DNA of 64,000 bases from the NCBI RefSeq assembly GCF_000003815.2, contig NC_049985.1:15177507-15241506 (forward strand), read 5' to 3'. The position numbers and the translations under genes were made by a program. Shown piece after piece: positions 1 through 11,838 of the stretch. The number at the start of each line of letters is the position of its first letter. Position 1 is the first letter of the stretch. Source of the stretch: Branchiostoma floridae (Eukaryota > Chordata > Leptocardii > Amphioxiformes > Branchiostomatidae). Under the pieces are notes generated by a model, which did not search any database, was not told the origin of the DNA, and was given only the letters and a program-made list of their open reading frames with translations.

Positions 1-99
1 TAAGTGCCTACCTGTTATTTGGAAATATCATGATGCAGGGAAGAAGATAGTAGACTATTAAGGACAGTACTAAGTCTTAAACCAAATTAAGCATCATCA

Positions 100-600
100 G
101 AAAACTGAAAAGATGCCACCAATGTGCATCATCTCTTGGATGCAATTTTTGCTTATCTTTTATAGCTGAATTGACCTTTCATCCAAGTTAATTTTCCATA
201 ATATAACTTTTGAAAAATTAATATTCAACTAGACGTTTGAAGCTACCATTTACGGTATTATTGTTTCTAACATAATGAAGTCAAATGTTGTACCTGAAAT
301 GAAAGAAAGCAGTGAGCAAATATATGGTGCTACACTGGTGACCTAGTTTTATTATTTTTCATTGGAACATATTTATTTTTCAAATTTAATGTCACAAAAA
401 TGAATGATTTACTAAAAAAACTAATGGTACCTGTATTGGTGTCTGTTTTAGATCTAAGACAAAAAAGATAAATAAGCGATCGATAGTGTGAAAAAATGAA
501 TATGATTGTGGAGCTTTGTGGAAGGAAATATACTGAAGTTGTTGTCATTGCTACGAAGTATGGCTGTGATTTATCATTGGCAAGTGTATAGATTGAGGTA
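100..600. repeat. Interspersed repeat family B, partial copy 1
   Basis: This stretch shares long blocks, such as a run reading ggtgacctagttttattatt and a block around ttgttgtcattg, with copies near 8.6-9.5, 11.8-12.7, 13.3-14.3 and 15.6-16.1 kb. No coding frame is conserved among the copies. The family alternates with family A in the first 16 kb. I do not recognise the element. Positions 600-1113 show nothing else. Confidence 0.6.
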
Positions 601-1115
601 AACTATGGTTTTTACTTCAACCAGTATACATTTGTATATTGTCTATATTTGTCTATAATCCTCTTGTACGTAATAGCTTAACCAAATAAACACTTTAAAT
701 GTTATTCAATTATTTCTAAGCAAAGGTACCCTAAGATATGCAAAAATGAACAATAAAGTTATATGGTATGTATTTCTGAGGTATTCTCTCATACCTGTGA
801 TACAAATTCCTTCCCTGGGGCAAACCAGTGGTAACAGATTTTAGCTACTACTTGGTATGTTTGAGATTTTATCATATCAAGTCCACATGCAGTCTTTTAA
901 GTTATACTGGCAATACCACTCCAAACCTACATGTCTATTGCGTATGATTTATACTTTTGTCGCGTGACCAGGTGTCTGCATACAATCTTAGGATAACCAA
1001 CTTAGGTAAACCTCAATTCATAATAATCATAGAATAGACAGTTGGAAGGTGCTGACAAGCTCTCTGAAGTTTGACTACTAGGACATCATATGCTGTTCTG
1101 CCAAGGTTGTGGCTA

Positions 1116-2327
1116 CTCTCACCTCTCAAATAGAAGTACCCCCTGGAATAAAAGTACCCCCCGGACAAATCTTCAAAATTTAATAAAAGTACCCCCTGGA
1201 ATAAAAGTACCCCCCGGAAAAATACAAAATTGACATGTAAACTGTGCCCATGCTACTTCAGTCATAAGCAGGTAGGCTCTTTTTATTCATTTATGCCTGA
1301 GTACCATATCAGTTAATTGTATAAATAATGAACAGAATAATTCCTATGTTATTGCACATATTTTCTTTATCTGAGTGTCACAACATCAACAAAGATTACA
1401 ATAAAAGTAAAAAATGAATGAAAATAAAAATTGAAGAAATAAAAACAGAACTTTATTTTATAATCATTGTTACAAAATAACATTTTGAAGAAACATTCCA
1501 ACTTAGTAGAATACCATATTTTATTCACCACTTGTGCTATTTTCAATGTTGCAGAAACCAAGGAGATCATAGACACTGCCCCCTATTAAAAGATAACGGT
1601 ACTGCAGAAAATATTCATTCTCTCGCGCATTACCGCGAGATTCGGCGTGAGTTGATAAATCCAACATGGCGGATGTTTTCGAGCCGATTGAACGCTGTGC
1701 TTTATTTTGGAAGGATTTTTTTGTTGCTGGAACATTAAAACAAGTTGACTACGGGTGAAAAATAGTGGAAAAGTATTGGTAACTTTTTAGTTTGTTTGGT
1801 TGGTGGTTAATTTCTGTGTTTTGATAGAGAATTTACGGATCTGAGTGACTGTGTGTGTAGCATGTGTTTGAGCTCGGCCTATAGACCTTGATGTTTGGCA
1901 ATGTTTTCGTCTTTGTTCAGCGCAAATTTCAAGATTTTTGGAAGGTTAAATATGGTCTAAAACAAAAAGGATATATGTGAGTGCAGTACCGAATCACTTA
2001 TTTTTGGACATGAACCGAAAAGTTTTTGCAAATCCAGCACCGATCCGGTGTACCGGTACGCATCCCTAGTTAGGATGTTTGGGTCATACCGCTAGCGGCA
2101 GGGAAATCCGCGCTGCCTCGTCCGAAAAATAGTGAATTTTAAGCAAAAATACAGCGGAAATATGGGCAGAAAATACCAAAGTTTCCATATTTTTGGGGTC
2201 CCTGGTTAGTAAAGAAAGCCCCAATTTGAAAAAAAAATAAACGTACCGTCTAAAATAAGGACGTACCGAGTGGATTTTGAGGCGGAAAAAAATAAACGTA
2301 CCGGTACGTTTATTTGAGAGGTGAGAG
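1116..2327. mobile_element. 1.2 kb non-autonomous DNA transposon with TIRs and TA target duplication
   Basis: The left end reads CTCTCACCTCTCAAATAGAA and the right end is its near-perfect inverse (TTTATTTGAGAGGTGAGAG). Both ends are flanked by TA (1114-1115 and 2328-2329). Subterminal motifs of the type aataaaagtaccccc repeat inside the left end, and aataaacgtaccg-like motifs sit at the right. No transposase frame is visible. A TA duplication fits Tc1/mariner-like insertion, but a 2-bp duplication alone is weak evidence of superfamily. Confidence 0.7.
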
Positions 2328-2870
2328 TATGGTTATCATCAATGTGGACTGGCTCAGTGGTTGGTTTGCTTTTAGCATATCACTTAATCGTCTTCATTTT
2401 GCTAACATGTACGCAAGGAAGGCTTAGGAAATTACTAGTACCACTTCTCAGTGAGACATATACACAAGCACAATTGTTCCCTGGAATATGGATAAACTGT
2501 ATAGCAATAAATACGCTTCAGCACACATCATTTGTATTCTATTCTGTTGCCTTACTTGACATTAGATCTATCTTTCTAGAAAAGGAAATACAAAAATATA
2601 TATTAGCACCGATGCACTGTGAAGTGCAATTTACTTCTTCAATAAAGCGTTGCCACAGTACAATTAATAATGCATCTCTGACGTACATTAAACTGTATAA
2701 TAGTGATATGTGCCCTTTGTATTTTTAGGTGAGCTACAGTTTTGTTTTGTTTTAACACTAACTTGAGAGTAGATAGATGTATTGTTGTGACCAGGGTTCA
2801 TACTCAGGGAGGGGGCATATGGAAGGGGAGGCTCTGTGTCGTGAAGAAAGATGGAGGTGGGTCTGGGGTA

Positions 2871-3220
2871 NNNNNNNNNNNNNNNNNNNNNNNNNNNNNN
2901 NNNNNNNNNNNNNNNNNNNNNNNNNNNNNNNNNNNNNNNNNNNNNNNNNNNNNNNNNNNNNNNNNNNNNNNNNNNNNNNNNNNNNNNNNNNNNNNNNNNN
3001 NNNNNNNNNNNNNNNNNNNNNNNNNNNNNNNNNNNNNNNNNNNNNNNNNNNNNNNNNNNNNNNNNNNNNNNNNNNNNNNNNNNNNNNNNNNNNNNNNNNN
3101 NNNNNNNNNNNNNNNNNNNNNNNNNNNNNNNNNNNNNNNNNNNNNNNNNNNNNNNNNNNNNNNNNNNNNNNNNNNNNNNNNNNNNNNNNNNNNNNNNNNN
3201 NNNNNNNNNNNNNNNNNNNN
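2871..3220. other. Assembly gap (350 N)
   Basis: Run of N. It lies inside a repetitive purine-rich region that has similar sequence on both sides, so a collapsed tandem repeat is a likely cause. Confidence 0.99.
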
Positions 3221-3228
3221 TCCAGCAG

Positions 3229-3343
3229 AAGGTTGGTGGGGAAAATCGTGACCTTTTCTCTATATCCCATATTTTTTCATCCAGCATATAAAAAAAAAAA
3301 AAAAAAATTATAAGGAAAAGGTCACGATTTTCCCCACCAACCT
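3229..3343. repeat. Hairpin repeat beside the gap
   Basis: A 29-30 bp arm containing ggtggggaaaatcgtgacc (3229-3258) is repeated in inverse orientation at 3315-3343, around an A-rich loop. This is a MITE-like palindrome. The purine-rich sequence at 3344-3510 resembles that before the gap (2790-2870). Confidence 0.7.
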
Positions 3344-3616
3344 CCGCTTGGAGAGTAAGGAATAGGAAGGGGAAGGTCTGTATTGTTGAGAAACAAGGAG
3401 GTGCATCCGGGAGGCAGAGGGGGGTGGATGTGAACATATGGGGTATGGGTGGACTCAGAGGTGGTACCGTCAGATTGCAGAAGTGGAGCGCCAACTTCCT
3501 CTTCATGAAGATAGCCCATAGTAGTTGGTGGTACAGTTGGTGGTACAGCTGACTGAATTAAGCTGTCTTACTCTTAATGATCATCAGGTCGTCTCTTTTC
3601 TCTGCCCATGCCTCTT

Positions 3617-3971
3617 TTACTGCTTCCTTGTTTTGGGTGCTGGTTCTACTGGTGTCTCAGATTGAGAAGCCTCAGAAGACTGGGCTAAGTGATGGTCTGT
3701 TTCTGTAGATGTAGTACTAGTAGGTATAGCTGTGGATGTGCCTCCAGGATGGTCTGTTGCTGTAGATGTAGTACTAGTAGGTATAGCGGTGGATGTGCCT
3801 CCAGGATGGTCTGTTGCTGTAGATGTAGTACTAGTAGGTATAGCTGTGGATGTGTCTCCAGGAGTCATCTGCACCCAGTAAGACCTCTTCCTGCCATCAT
3901 CACCATAAGTGGTGACTTTTACTCCTGGCCGAAAGAATCCTAACTTATTCTTTCTTCTTCGCTTTGAGATA
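3617..3971 (-). CDS. Terminal exon of an unrecognised gene with 57-bp in-frame repeats
   Basis: A polypyrimidine tract and acceptor (ttttctacag) lie just before 3971. The frame then stays open to a stop at 3617. It begins with a basic stretch (KRRRKNKLGFF) and a short globular-looking piece ending GRKRSYWVQM. Three Thr/Ser-rich 19-residue repeats follow (unit around STAIPTSTTSTATDHPGG), and the C-terminus is Glu/Pro/Lys-rich. Exact multiples of three in the repeat and the good acceptor argue for a real last exon. I found no matching upstream exon and no family. It could also be transposon-derived. Confidence 0.45.
3694..3864 (-). repeat. Three tandem 57-bp units
   Basis: Units start at 3694, 3751 and 3808 and differ at only a few bases. 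They are translated in frame as Thr/Ser-rich 19-residue repeats in the exon above. Confidence 0.9.
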
Positions 3972-4387
3972 CTGTAGAAAAGTGAATATAGGTTATAAGT
4001 TACAGAAGTTGACAAAGTTTGTACTAACTAAGTGTATGCATCACAAAGATAGCTCTTTGAACTATAGAATCTATAGTCATAAATTGAAAATAGAAATCTG
4101 AAAACGTAATCAAAATCCATGTCATTGTGATCAGATCACTTCATCCTAGATTGTCCACAATAATCATTATGCTCAAAGGCTCAAAGTCTTCTGCTGGCTC
4201 AAACAGAATGATACATGATGATCCCACCCTACAGATGAAATTAATATTTTAGGAGATAACCGTTACTGTGTCTGTGTACAAATAGGTAAACATTTAAAAT
4301 GATTAACAATAGATTTTTATTAAAGATTGTTGTTAGTTATTTTCATACATCCCCAGTTCCTATACTGAAATACAATACATGTGTTAT

Positions 4388-4458
4388 GTCTTGTTGTGAC
4401 CTGTACTTAGCCCGGTGTGGCAAAATTATGTGCAATAAAGGTCATCATTCATTCATAT
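4388..4458 (+). mobile_element. LINE 3' tail fragment (copy 1)
   Basis: The sequence reads tgtgacctgtacttagcccggtgtgg..., then tgcaataaaggtc and cattcattcat. The same block is found at 45917-45975 (plus strand) and, inverted, at 36880-36960, where it is the 3' end of a LINE with coding remnants. This is therefore a 5'-truncated insertion of that family. Confidence 0.7.
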
Positions 4459-4587
4459 TCGTTATTCTGTTACCAACCAACCTCTCATAATTTGGATACA
4501 TGTATGCTCAATGATCGCTATATGAGTCCAGTAACAACAGCAGTGGGCTATAATTCCTTGCGATCAGCACATTCACAAAATATCTAA

Positions 4588-4739
4588 GCTACGGCCGCGT
4601 GGCGCGTTGGTACACCCGATCCCTCGATCTCGGAAGTTAGGCAACGCGCGGTCCGGATAGTGCTTGGATGGGGGACCAACCAAGGACGTCCGGATTGCTG
4701 TAGCCTCACGAAGTTTTCCACGAAATCGTCTTCCGGGAG
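4588..4739 (+). mobile_element. 5S-rRNA-derived SINE, 5' half (5S head)
   Basis: Positions 4588-4705 closely follow 5S rRNA: GCTACGGCCGCG at the start, GATCTCGGAAGTTAGGCAAC (box A region), GATAGTGCTTGGATGGGGGACC (intermediate element and box C) and gctgtagcc at the end. It is not a clean 5S gene because it runs straight into a body that continues at 5833 after an inserted element. This is the arrangement of 5S-headed SINEs (SINE3 class). The internal RNA polymerase III promoter looks mostly kept. Confidence 0.75.
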
Positions 4740-5823
4740 GGGTTGGCGGAAACGGCTGCCCGGTCGGTCGGCGGAAACGGCTGCCCGGTCCGGTCTGGAG
4801 GTTGGTTTTGGGGGTTTCGAGTATACCAAATTTAAACAAGATGACTTGCTATCGCAGCAGTGATCTAAGTGCATTTCTCGTGTAGGCTGACCCTACAACT
4901 TACAGTAGCACTAATATCGTAAACATTACCGTAATTTCGGAAATTCGAAAACGCAAACACAGCGTAATTTCGAACTTGTACACATTTTCACACGATCTGA
5001 GACTGAATGGGATTATGCTGATGCTTTGACCACGAACACATTTGTTAAATCCTTGGTTAAATCTTTATTATTTTTATCATCTTATCATTTCCGACATGTG
5101 AGAATAGTATCGTGATCAATCAAAGAATTGCAGTGTGGGAAATCTTCAGACACTGGTGAAATGGCCAATTTGATCTTTCAAGAATTCAATGTTCGGTGAC
5201 AAGTTTGCTTACGGGGAGGAAAGACTATGGCGGAGCTGTTTTCGTGTGAAGTATGTGAAAACATTGTACATAATTAATGTATAATTGACGACATTAGTTT
5301 AAACCAGAACCTGACACAAAAAAATGAATCCATGCGTTTGTAAATGTACATTTTAGTATTAATTTAACTAAATTTGAATTATTTTACAGTTCTTAGAGAT
5401 AGTTTATCCTCGGACACGTCAGACAGCTCGGCACGGTAGTGCTGTCAAAATTGATTGATTTTGTCGCCGGCGCCCGGCACATATGATAATAGATCAAAGG
5501 ACCGCCACTCTGTACAACCCTAAGCGCTTCACGTAGCGAACTTCTGACGTTCTGTACTGGGGGACGTTCTAATAGCAGCAGCTGGGGACAATCTTACCAA
5601 GAAATGTCAAATTATTATTTTTTTTTTCAAAAGATAAGTAATTTGGCCAGCTTCCTTTGAACATGTAGCAACATCTAACAACCGTTATGGAATATTTAAG
5701 TAGGTATTTTGTTTACTTCACTCACACTGCTGTATGCAATACTCGAAACCCCCAAAACCAACCTCCGGACCGGACCGGGCAGCGGTTTCCGCCGACCGAC
5801 CGGGCAGCCGTTTCCGCCAACCC
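4740..5823. mobile_element. 1.08 kb TIR element nested in the 5S-SINE, 9-bp target duplication
   Basis: Terminal inverted repeats of about 85 bp (4740-4823 and 5739-5823) begin GGGTTGGCGGAAACGGCTGC. Within each arm a 25-bp GGCGGAAACGGCTGCCCGGT-type unit is repeated. The 9-bp TTCCGGGAG flanks both sides (4731-4739 and 5824-5832). Long TIRs with a 9-bp duplication fit a non-autonomous Mutator-like element. No transposase is visible inside; the interior is AT-rich with no convincing frame. Confidence 0.8.
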
Positions 5824-5832
5824 TTCCGGGAG

Positions 5833-5952
5833 GGACGTAAAACGGGGGTCCCGTGCTAGAGGAGGTGCCTCGACCACGTTAAACAGCCTCATTACTCATA
5901 CTTTGGGTACCTACTGGCTGGCAAAATACACCAGATGATTATTATTATTACT
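5833..5952 (+). mobile_element. 5S-rRNA-derived SINE, 3' half
   Basis: After removing the nested element and one copy of the 9-bp duplication, the body continues as GGACGTAAAACGGGGGTCCC, gaggaggtgcctcgaccacg, and a tail with att repeats near 5938-5950. The junction restores a single continuous SINE body. Confidence 0.7.
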
Positions 5953-7640
5953 AATCCACTACTGGCGGTGATGTACATATCAGTAACCCCCCTCCCCCTT
6001 TACCCGCGCGTGGCCGAAGCGCGCGCACTCATGACCAACACAAGGGAGACTGTGGGGGTTACAGTTGGCTATTAACGGTAAACCTCACCATGTTCAGTAA
6101 ATGAGGTGCTCACCTCGCCATGGAACTGGTCGACTTGGGCATGCAGCTGCTGGCCGTCAAACGAGGCAACAAATTCCGGGTTCTGATGCAGCTACCACCT
6201 CAAAATTCCCGCATCTCCGCATCCCAAGCCTGTGATCTCGTACCGTCACAAATCTCGCGAGTATTGTCCTTTGGCTCTGTTCTCAAAGCAGAGGTTGAGT
6301 CGCTCTAGTCGCTCCTCTCGTCATGGGGTGAGAGGAGCGAGACGGTGAAACCCTGACTACTACTACTATATATGTATCTCCGCTACTCATCCTCTGCTTG
6401 GATAGTATTGTCCTATGTAACGTGACGTGGTATCATTAAAGGTAGCAGAACACAGTTTTTCGCCTATGGGGATTTACATGGTTAAGGACCCCAAAGTGAG
6501 GTGGTTCGACGACTCAAAAATATATCAGGGTGCAAAAGTAATTAACAAGAATTCGATATGTTGGAGTTGAGGGTATAATCTACAACATATGTGAAAATGA
6601 GATGAATTTTGCCTGCTCGTTTTCCCAGAAAGAACACTTTGAAATGACCCCCAGCGGAGGTCACCATACTGCAGCCGACACACGGAAGTGCTAGTAGCGG
6701 GAACCGGACTCGTGCGCGAAATTCTACCCAGCCAAACAAACATCGTAACCCAGCTCATACAGCCTCAAAACTTACGTATCCCTCTACTATTCACCACAGT
6801 TTCCGACTCGCTGACGTGCACAGAAAAATTTCTATGGCTTTTCAAGAACTGCGACGACCTATTTTGTGCCCGATCTACTTATGGGTCGCCCATAAATACT
6901 GTGTTATGCGACCTTAACGTTAGACGTGTTGCAATGGAGACTCGTCTCTCCGAGCCACTTGTAAGTTGTTAACGGTCTCTCTTAGGAGACGTCTCATAGC
7001 TGATGTTAACCACTTATAACTGAAAACTTGTATGGGGTATCTGTCAGAACAAAAACATTTTAACATATAACACACACAGCTTAAGAAGCATGATGAATTG
7101 TCATTACCAAATATGATTTATATGTGTAATGTAACTTTACTTTGTGTACATTACTAGGTTACGCCATACCGTCACATCGCATTCTTGAGCTACCTTAAAA
7201 TTGGTGATCTTGTCCTTCAAGGCCCTGAAGCCATCTTCTACGATAATCGCGTGGGATCAAAAAACAACTGGGTTAGAGGTGTCCACTAGCTTGCGGTCGC
7301 ATAATTCCAAGTTGCCGGCACCTGCAGGTGCTCTACGGGACGGGGCCGGCCCACCCCGGGGTCGGGCGCCAGCAGTCACGGTCATCGTTATCGCTTCTCG
7401 GCCTTTTAGCAAGCTTTTGATTGACGAGGCGTTGCCAAAAAGACGTACCTCGCGGTATCTCCCATTCGAGTCCCATTTCCCAGCCAATTTTGGCTTTACG
7501 GAGGGAGATTTTAGGTCTGGATTCGTCATATTTGGTTGTCTGAAGTTCTCAGGATCAATTTCATGTATTTTGGGGTTGAAAGTTTTAGCAAATTTACGAC
7601 AGTTACTGTATTCTGGGAACGTACCGCCTTCTCGGGCTTA
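5953..7640. other. No gene recognised; repeat-like and GC-rich patches
   Basis: The frames at 6120-6308, 6688-6972 and 7201-7641 have no recognisable domains and no splice support. There is a short hairpin around 6303-6345 (gctcctctcgtcatggggtgagaggagc). A 20-base match to the 5' end of U2 snRNA is listed separately. I see nothing else. Confidence 0.4.
7390..7410 (+). other. U2 snRNA 5'-end-like 21-mer
   Basis: The string ATCGCTTCTCGGCCTTTTAG matches the highly conserved first 20 nucleotides of U2 except at the position after TTTT. The match stops there: no branch-site-pairing sequence or Sm site follows. It is therefore at most a relic or the head of an snRNA-derived SINE. Confidence 0.35.
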
Positions 7641-8440
7641 GTTCCATGCAGAAACACTCCATCCCCGCCGGTTTTGGTAGAGGGTTAGGATAAATCTTTC
7701 AAGGTACATTTCTCCCTTATCCTGTGGAGGACAGTCTTGTCCTTTCTTATATAAGGGGTAAAGGTTGGTCTCCATTATTCTCTGATAATTCGGTCTGTTT
7801 CTGAGCTTATTTAGTGCTGCTTACGTGTGTTTTTGTATTGACACCCCCGTCTCCACTCGACGGACAGGGGTGGTATCACCCGAGTGTATTCGATAACAAG
7901 GGATATTAAACGTTACCCAGTTTTCCCGCCCTGAAATCAAGGGTTTGGGACCTTTCGAGGTTTTCTTCCTTGTCCTGTGGAGGACAGTCTTGTCCTTTCT
8001 TCTTAAGAAGTTCATGGCGGTCGCCAGTATCTCTGATATTCAGTGGGTTGTTTTGGAGTTAATTTTGTACTGTCTAAATTTGATACTGTATCCACACCCT
8101 CGTCTGCACTCGACGGACTGGGTGGTATCGCCCAACTAAGGATAATGTTACCCAGTTTTCCCGCCTCGACATCAAGGTTTCTGGTTCTGTACTTGTAGGA
8201 GGGCTGTATATAAGTAGTGTAGCAATTTTTGCTGCTAACGTTACTGTGCGTTGTTTTGTCTACAGTTGAGGTCCGTTTGAATTGTGTTGTGTACCCTTCG
8301 GCTAGAGCTATAGGTTGGTTCTGACGCCCTTTGCAACTACCTAACCCACTGTACGTGTATGTGTACCTTACCACTGGGCTTTAGACTTGCCAAAGTTTAG
8401 TTTCGACCCTGTGGCCGATTCGAATCGTTTGACCGTCGTC
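7641..8440 (+). repeat. Repeat family A, copy 1 (with a partial internal duplicate)
   Basis: A long block recurs near 9.5, 13.1, 15.1 and (inverted) 19.9-20.2 kb. Hallmarks in order are a gtccacacc-cgtctgcactcgac block, a ggataacgttacccagtttt block, a TATA-like gctgtatataagtagtgtag, and gtgtacccttcggctagagc. The cttgtcctgtggaggacagt motif occurs twice here (7720s and 7970s). The conserved TATA-like box suggests an LTR or promoter-bearing repeat. No TG...CA ends were defined. Confidence 0.6.
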
Positions 8441-8599
8441 GAAAGTTTGGTCCACTGAGTTGTCGTCCGTGAGGAAAGTGGAAGCTTTTGGATTGTAGGA
8501 GAGCTGTGGAAATCGTGTGATAACTCTTTTTAGAATGAGATTCGTGGGCATTTGTGTTCGATTTTGAAAAGGATGAACTTGTAACCGTGATATATTTCA

Positions 8600-9540
8600 A
8601 CATTCTCAGTATGCATAGATGTTAACTTTGACTTTATCTTTATTGACGATGAGTCATTACATGGTCTCCCTTGGCAGCTTTGGGCTGGTAGCGGCAGAAA
8701 TTTATCACAAGAACCATTGCAATGTAATACAGTATAAAATGATCAATATCTATAAAATTTGTCATGCATCCACAGATATTGGAGAAATTGATCTATAGCG
8801 TACCTACAAGATGGGAGTAGGTGTTGCGCTATTCCAAGATATGTATAGTATTTAGAAGTACATTGTGTATTCCCGTTATTCCTATCACGGTGACGAGTGG
8901 CTCTATAAAGTTAGTAGATAAGTAAGTCCAGTACTATCCTCATCAAAATAAGTAGAATCTAAAAATGATATCATAGTCTCTTAGACAAAACTTTTTTTTT
9001 GCCGCTGATATTTAGCCGATCTCACCTTTCATCCAAATGAAGATTATTTTCTGTTATCTAACTCGTAAAAAATCAACATTCCACTGGATATCTAAGTTGC
9101 CATTTAATGTATTACTGTTTTTAACAGTATGTTTCCTGAACAAAGAAAGTCAAATGTACCTGAAATAAAAGAAAGCACTGAGCTAATACCTGGTGCTACA
9201 GGTGACCAAGTTTTATTATTTTCTCATTGGAACAAGGTGCATATTTAAACTTCAATCCTAAGGCCATAAAATGGATGTTACAAAATGTGCAATTAAAATA
9301 ATTAATATGATGGTACCTGTAATGGTGCAACACAGAAAATAGAAATTCACAATAGTGTAAAAAAATAAACATGATTGTGGTGATTTGTAAATGGAAATGT
9401 TTGAGTTTATTTTGATCCACAATTAGCCTCATCAGAAATTGTTATTGGCAAAGTCTGGTCTTTCGTTTAACGGCCCCATTAAAACTATCTAATAACCAGA
9501 CCTTTCCGTTATGAATCTGATATTTTGGGTTGTTAAAAAG
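8600..9540. repeat. Repeat family B, copy 2
   Basis: This stretch shares with the other B copies the ggtgaccaagttttattatt block, the gtacctgtaatggtg block and the cagacctt-ccg-tatgaatctgat block. No coding frame is shared. It abuts the next A copy. Confidence 0.6.
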
Positions 9541-9900
9541 TGTGTTCTTTTTTGTTTTGCTAAGTGTGATTGGCGTTATCCCGCCTTGAAATCAAGGTTT
9601 CTGGTTCTGTACTTGTAGGAGGGCTGTATATATGTAGTGTAGCAAATAAAGTTTGGCTGTTATTGTGCCTTGTTTTGGCTACAGTTGTGTGAGTTGAGGC
9701 CCGTTTGAATTGTGTTGTGTACTCTTTGGCTAGAGCTATGGGTTGGTCCTGACGCCCTTTGCAACTACCCAACCCACTGTGTACTTAACCACAGGGTCCC
9801 CCTAGTCTTCAGACTTGCCAAAGTTTAGTTTCGACCCTGTGGCCGATTCGAATCGTTTGACCGTTGTCGAAAGTTTGGTCGACTAAGTTGTCGTCCGTAA
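9541..9900 (+). repeat. Repeat family A, copy 2
   Basis: This copy contains the cgccttgaaatcaaggtttc, ggagggctgtatatatgtag and tggctagagctatgggttgg blocks seen in copy 1 with small changes. It is truncated on its 5' side. Confidence 0.6.
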
Positions 9901-9944
9901 GGAAAGTGAAATCTTTAATTACCTGCATGTATGCAGGTATGGTT

Positions 9945-10560
9945 TTGATGCTGGTGGAAACTTTTCGGTAGCCGGGGATGTAGGGCGCTGTATCTCGTGA
10001 ACGGATGGTGCGAGCACGACGATTTTTGGTACGTGGGTTGGGGGTGGTAGCCTGACACTCAGGTGTGATTTTGGGCCTCCTGGCGCTTGACCTTGACATT
10101 GAAGGTGGCATTTTTGGTGTTTTGGGGGCACTTTTGGCGCTGTGTGTCCGGAACGATACGCGCGATTGCGACGATTTTTGGTGCATGGGTGGGGGGTTGT
10201 TGCCTGTTGCCTAGGATTGACTTTGGGCCTTGTCGCGTTTGAACTTGACCCGGCAGGTCGAATTTTGTGTCCGGGAGGGGTGTTTCCGGAGTTATATCTT
10301 CTGAACGGCTGGTGCTGGCGCGATGATATTTGGCACATGTGTCGGCGGTGGCTGAATAATGCTCAATTTTGATTTTGGCGCCCTTGGTGCTTGAACTTGA
10401 CATTTTAGGTTACCTTTTGTGCGGGCACGGGGCGTGCGCTGTATCTCCGGAACGCAAGGTGCCATTGTGTTGCCATTTGGTACGTGAGTTGTTTGTGGTG
10501 TCCTGGTGGTCAGGTTTGATTTTGGGCCTCCTAGTGCTTGAACTTGATACTGTATAGGTT
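9945..10560. repeat. About four diverged tandem units of roughly 150 bp
   Basis: Recurring landmarks are a gctgtatctc-ggaacg-like string, a cgatttttggtacgtgggtt-like string, a gattttgggcctcctggcgc-like string and cttgaacttgacat, spaced about 150 bp apart. The open frames here are by-products of low stop density. No known satellite is recognised. Confidence 0.6.
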
Positions 10561-11838
10561 GACCCTGTTTTAGTGTGGTTGGGGCATCCTCCCAATATCT
10601 GCTTGGTTTTAAAAACAGATTATGGTTGGGTGTAGAACCATCATCTGGCCTGGGCCACCTTCAATGTATCAGGTTACTTAGTGGCACTGACAGTTTGCCA
10701 GATGACGGGAGTGTGCCAGATTATATATCTGTTGGTCAGGTATAATTGGAGTTTGCTTATTACTCTTTGTGGTGTTTCTAGAGCTGTATAGTACTGAGTT
10801 TTAAGTTCCGGTACAAGTTCCTTTACCCTGTTGGCAATCATGGTTGAACTTGAACTTAAACAGAAGAAGATGCAATTTTCTAATGTGGAGGAGAACTGTA
10901 TAGAGTGTGGGCATAAGAGAAAGGTATGTGTATGATTTGTCCTGTGTTTCTTTTTGTTTCTTTGGTAATGCCATTTCCATACTGTATACAGGTAATTTGT
11001 TGTTTTGGGCTAGTCATATTCGCTTGGTTTTTGGGCCTGCTTAATCTATGGTACAGGCAGGGTTAAGTGGTGGAGGCTTAGCTTTGTTCTGTTTTGAATT
11101 CAGTATCGTTTGTTGCATTTTGTCGCGGCAAATATATGATGAAATTCCCCTTCTAAGCAACTGCTCATTGGTTTGCGGGGATGTTTGCTGGGTGTTTGCT
11201 CTGACTACAACAGCTGTTAAATTTGGCTTAGATACTACAGGAGATTTAGGTTTGGGTTGGATGGATTGAATGAAAATATCATACCACCCTGGGGACTAAC
11301 TGTTGCTGCTGCATGGGGGCTACCACTATTCATATTGTCTAATGTCTATGGAACTACAGATAAAAGTATCATTGGTCAAATTATGCGAGTAACATTCCGA
11401 TGTCAAGTGAATAACACCCCAGAAATAAATCTTTAATGAATATCATTGGAAGAACACAAACCAAGGAGACTTAGCAGCTGCATTAGGTCAGTACATTGAA
11501 ATAGGAAGATATTAGTATATCATGTGACAGAGTAACTACATGTGCATGGGCCATCTGAGACAAAAAAAGGTAGCGTCTCAACAACTTCAAAGTACTGTGG
11601 TTGGTTACATACTTAAGAAATCCAAAATAAGTAATGTTCATCCATGTCCAAACTTACAAATTCAGAAAATGGAATTTCAGAGTCAGACTTTTGCATGGTG
11701 CACAACCAACACGGTAAAAAGCTCATTTTTCCAACCACGTACCACAGACAAAAAGGCAAAAATACACAATAGGTCTACAGAAACCCAATACATTTCATGC
11801 AGGCCTGAGGTCTACGAACTCTTGTTTGTATTGTAGGA
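10561..11838. other. No gene recognised
   Basis: No frame in this stretch carries a recognisable domain. Positions 11800-11838 (ctgaggtctacgaactcttg) match the end of the repeat at 24.05-25.1 kb, suggesting a truncated copy of that element. Confidence 0.4.

Noticed and set aside
3322-3519. Pro-rich minus-strand frames around the first gap
   Set aside because: They lie in a repeated purine-rich tract and a hairpin repeat; frames run through N.
4588-4705. A functional 5S rRNA gene
   Set aside because: It differs from 5S in many stem positions and is fused to a SINE body that continues after the nested insert.
7201-7641. 146-codon plus-strand frame
   Set aside because: No domain, no splice signals, and it contains the U2-like stretch; composition gives no coding support.
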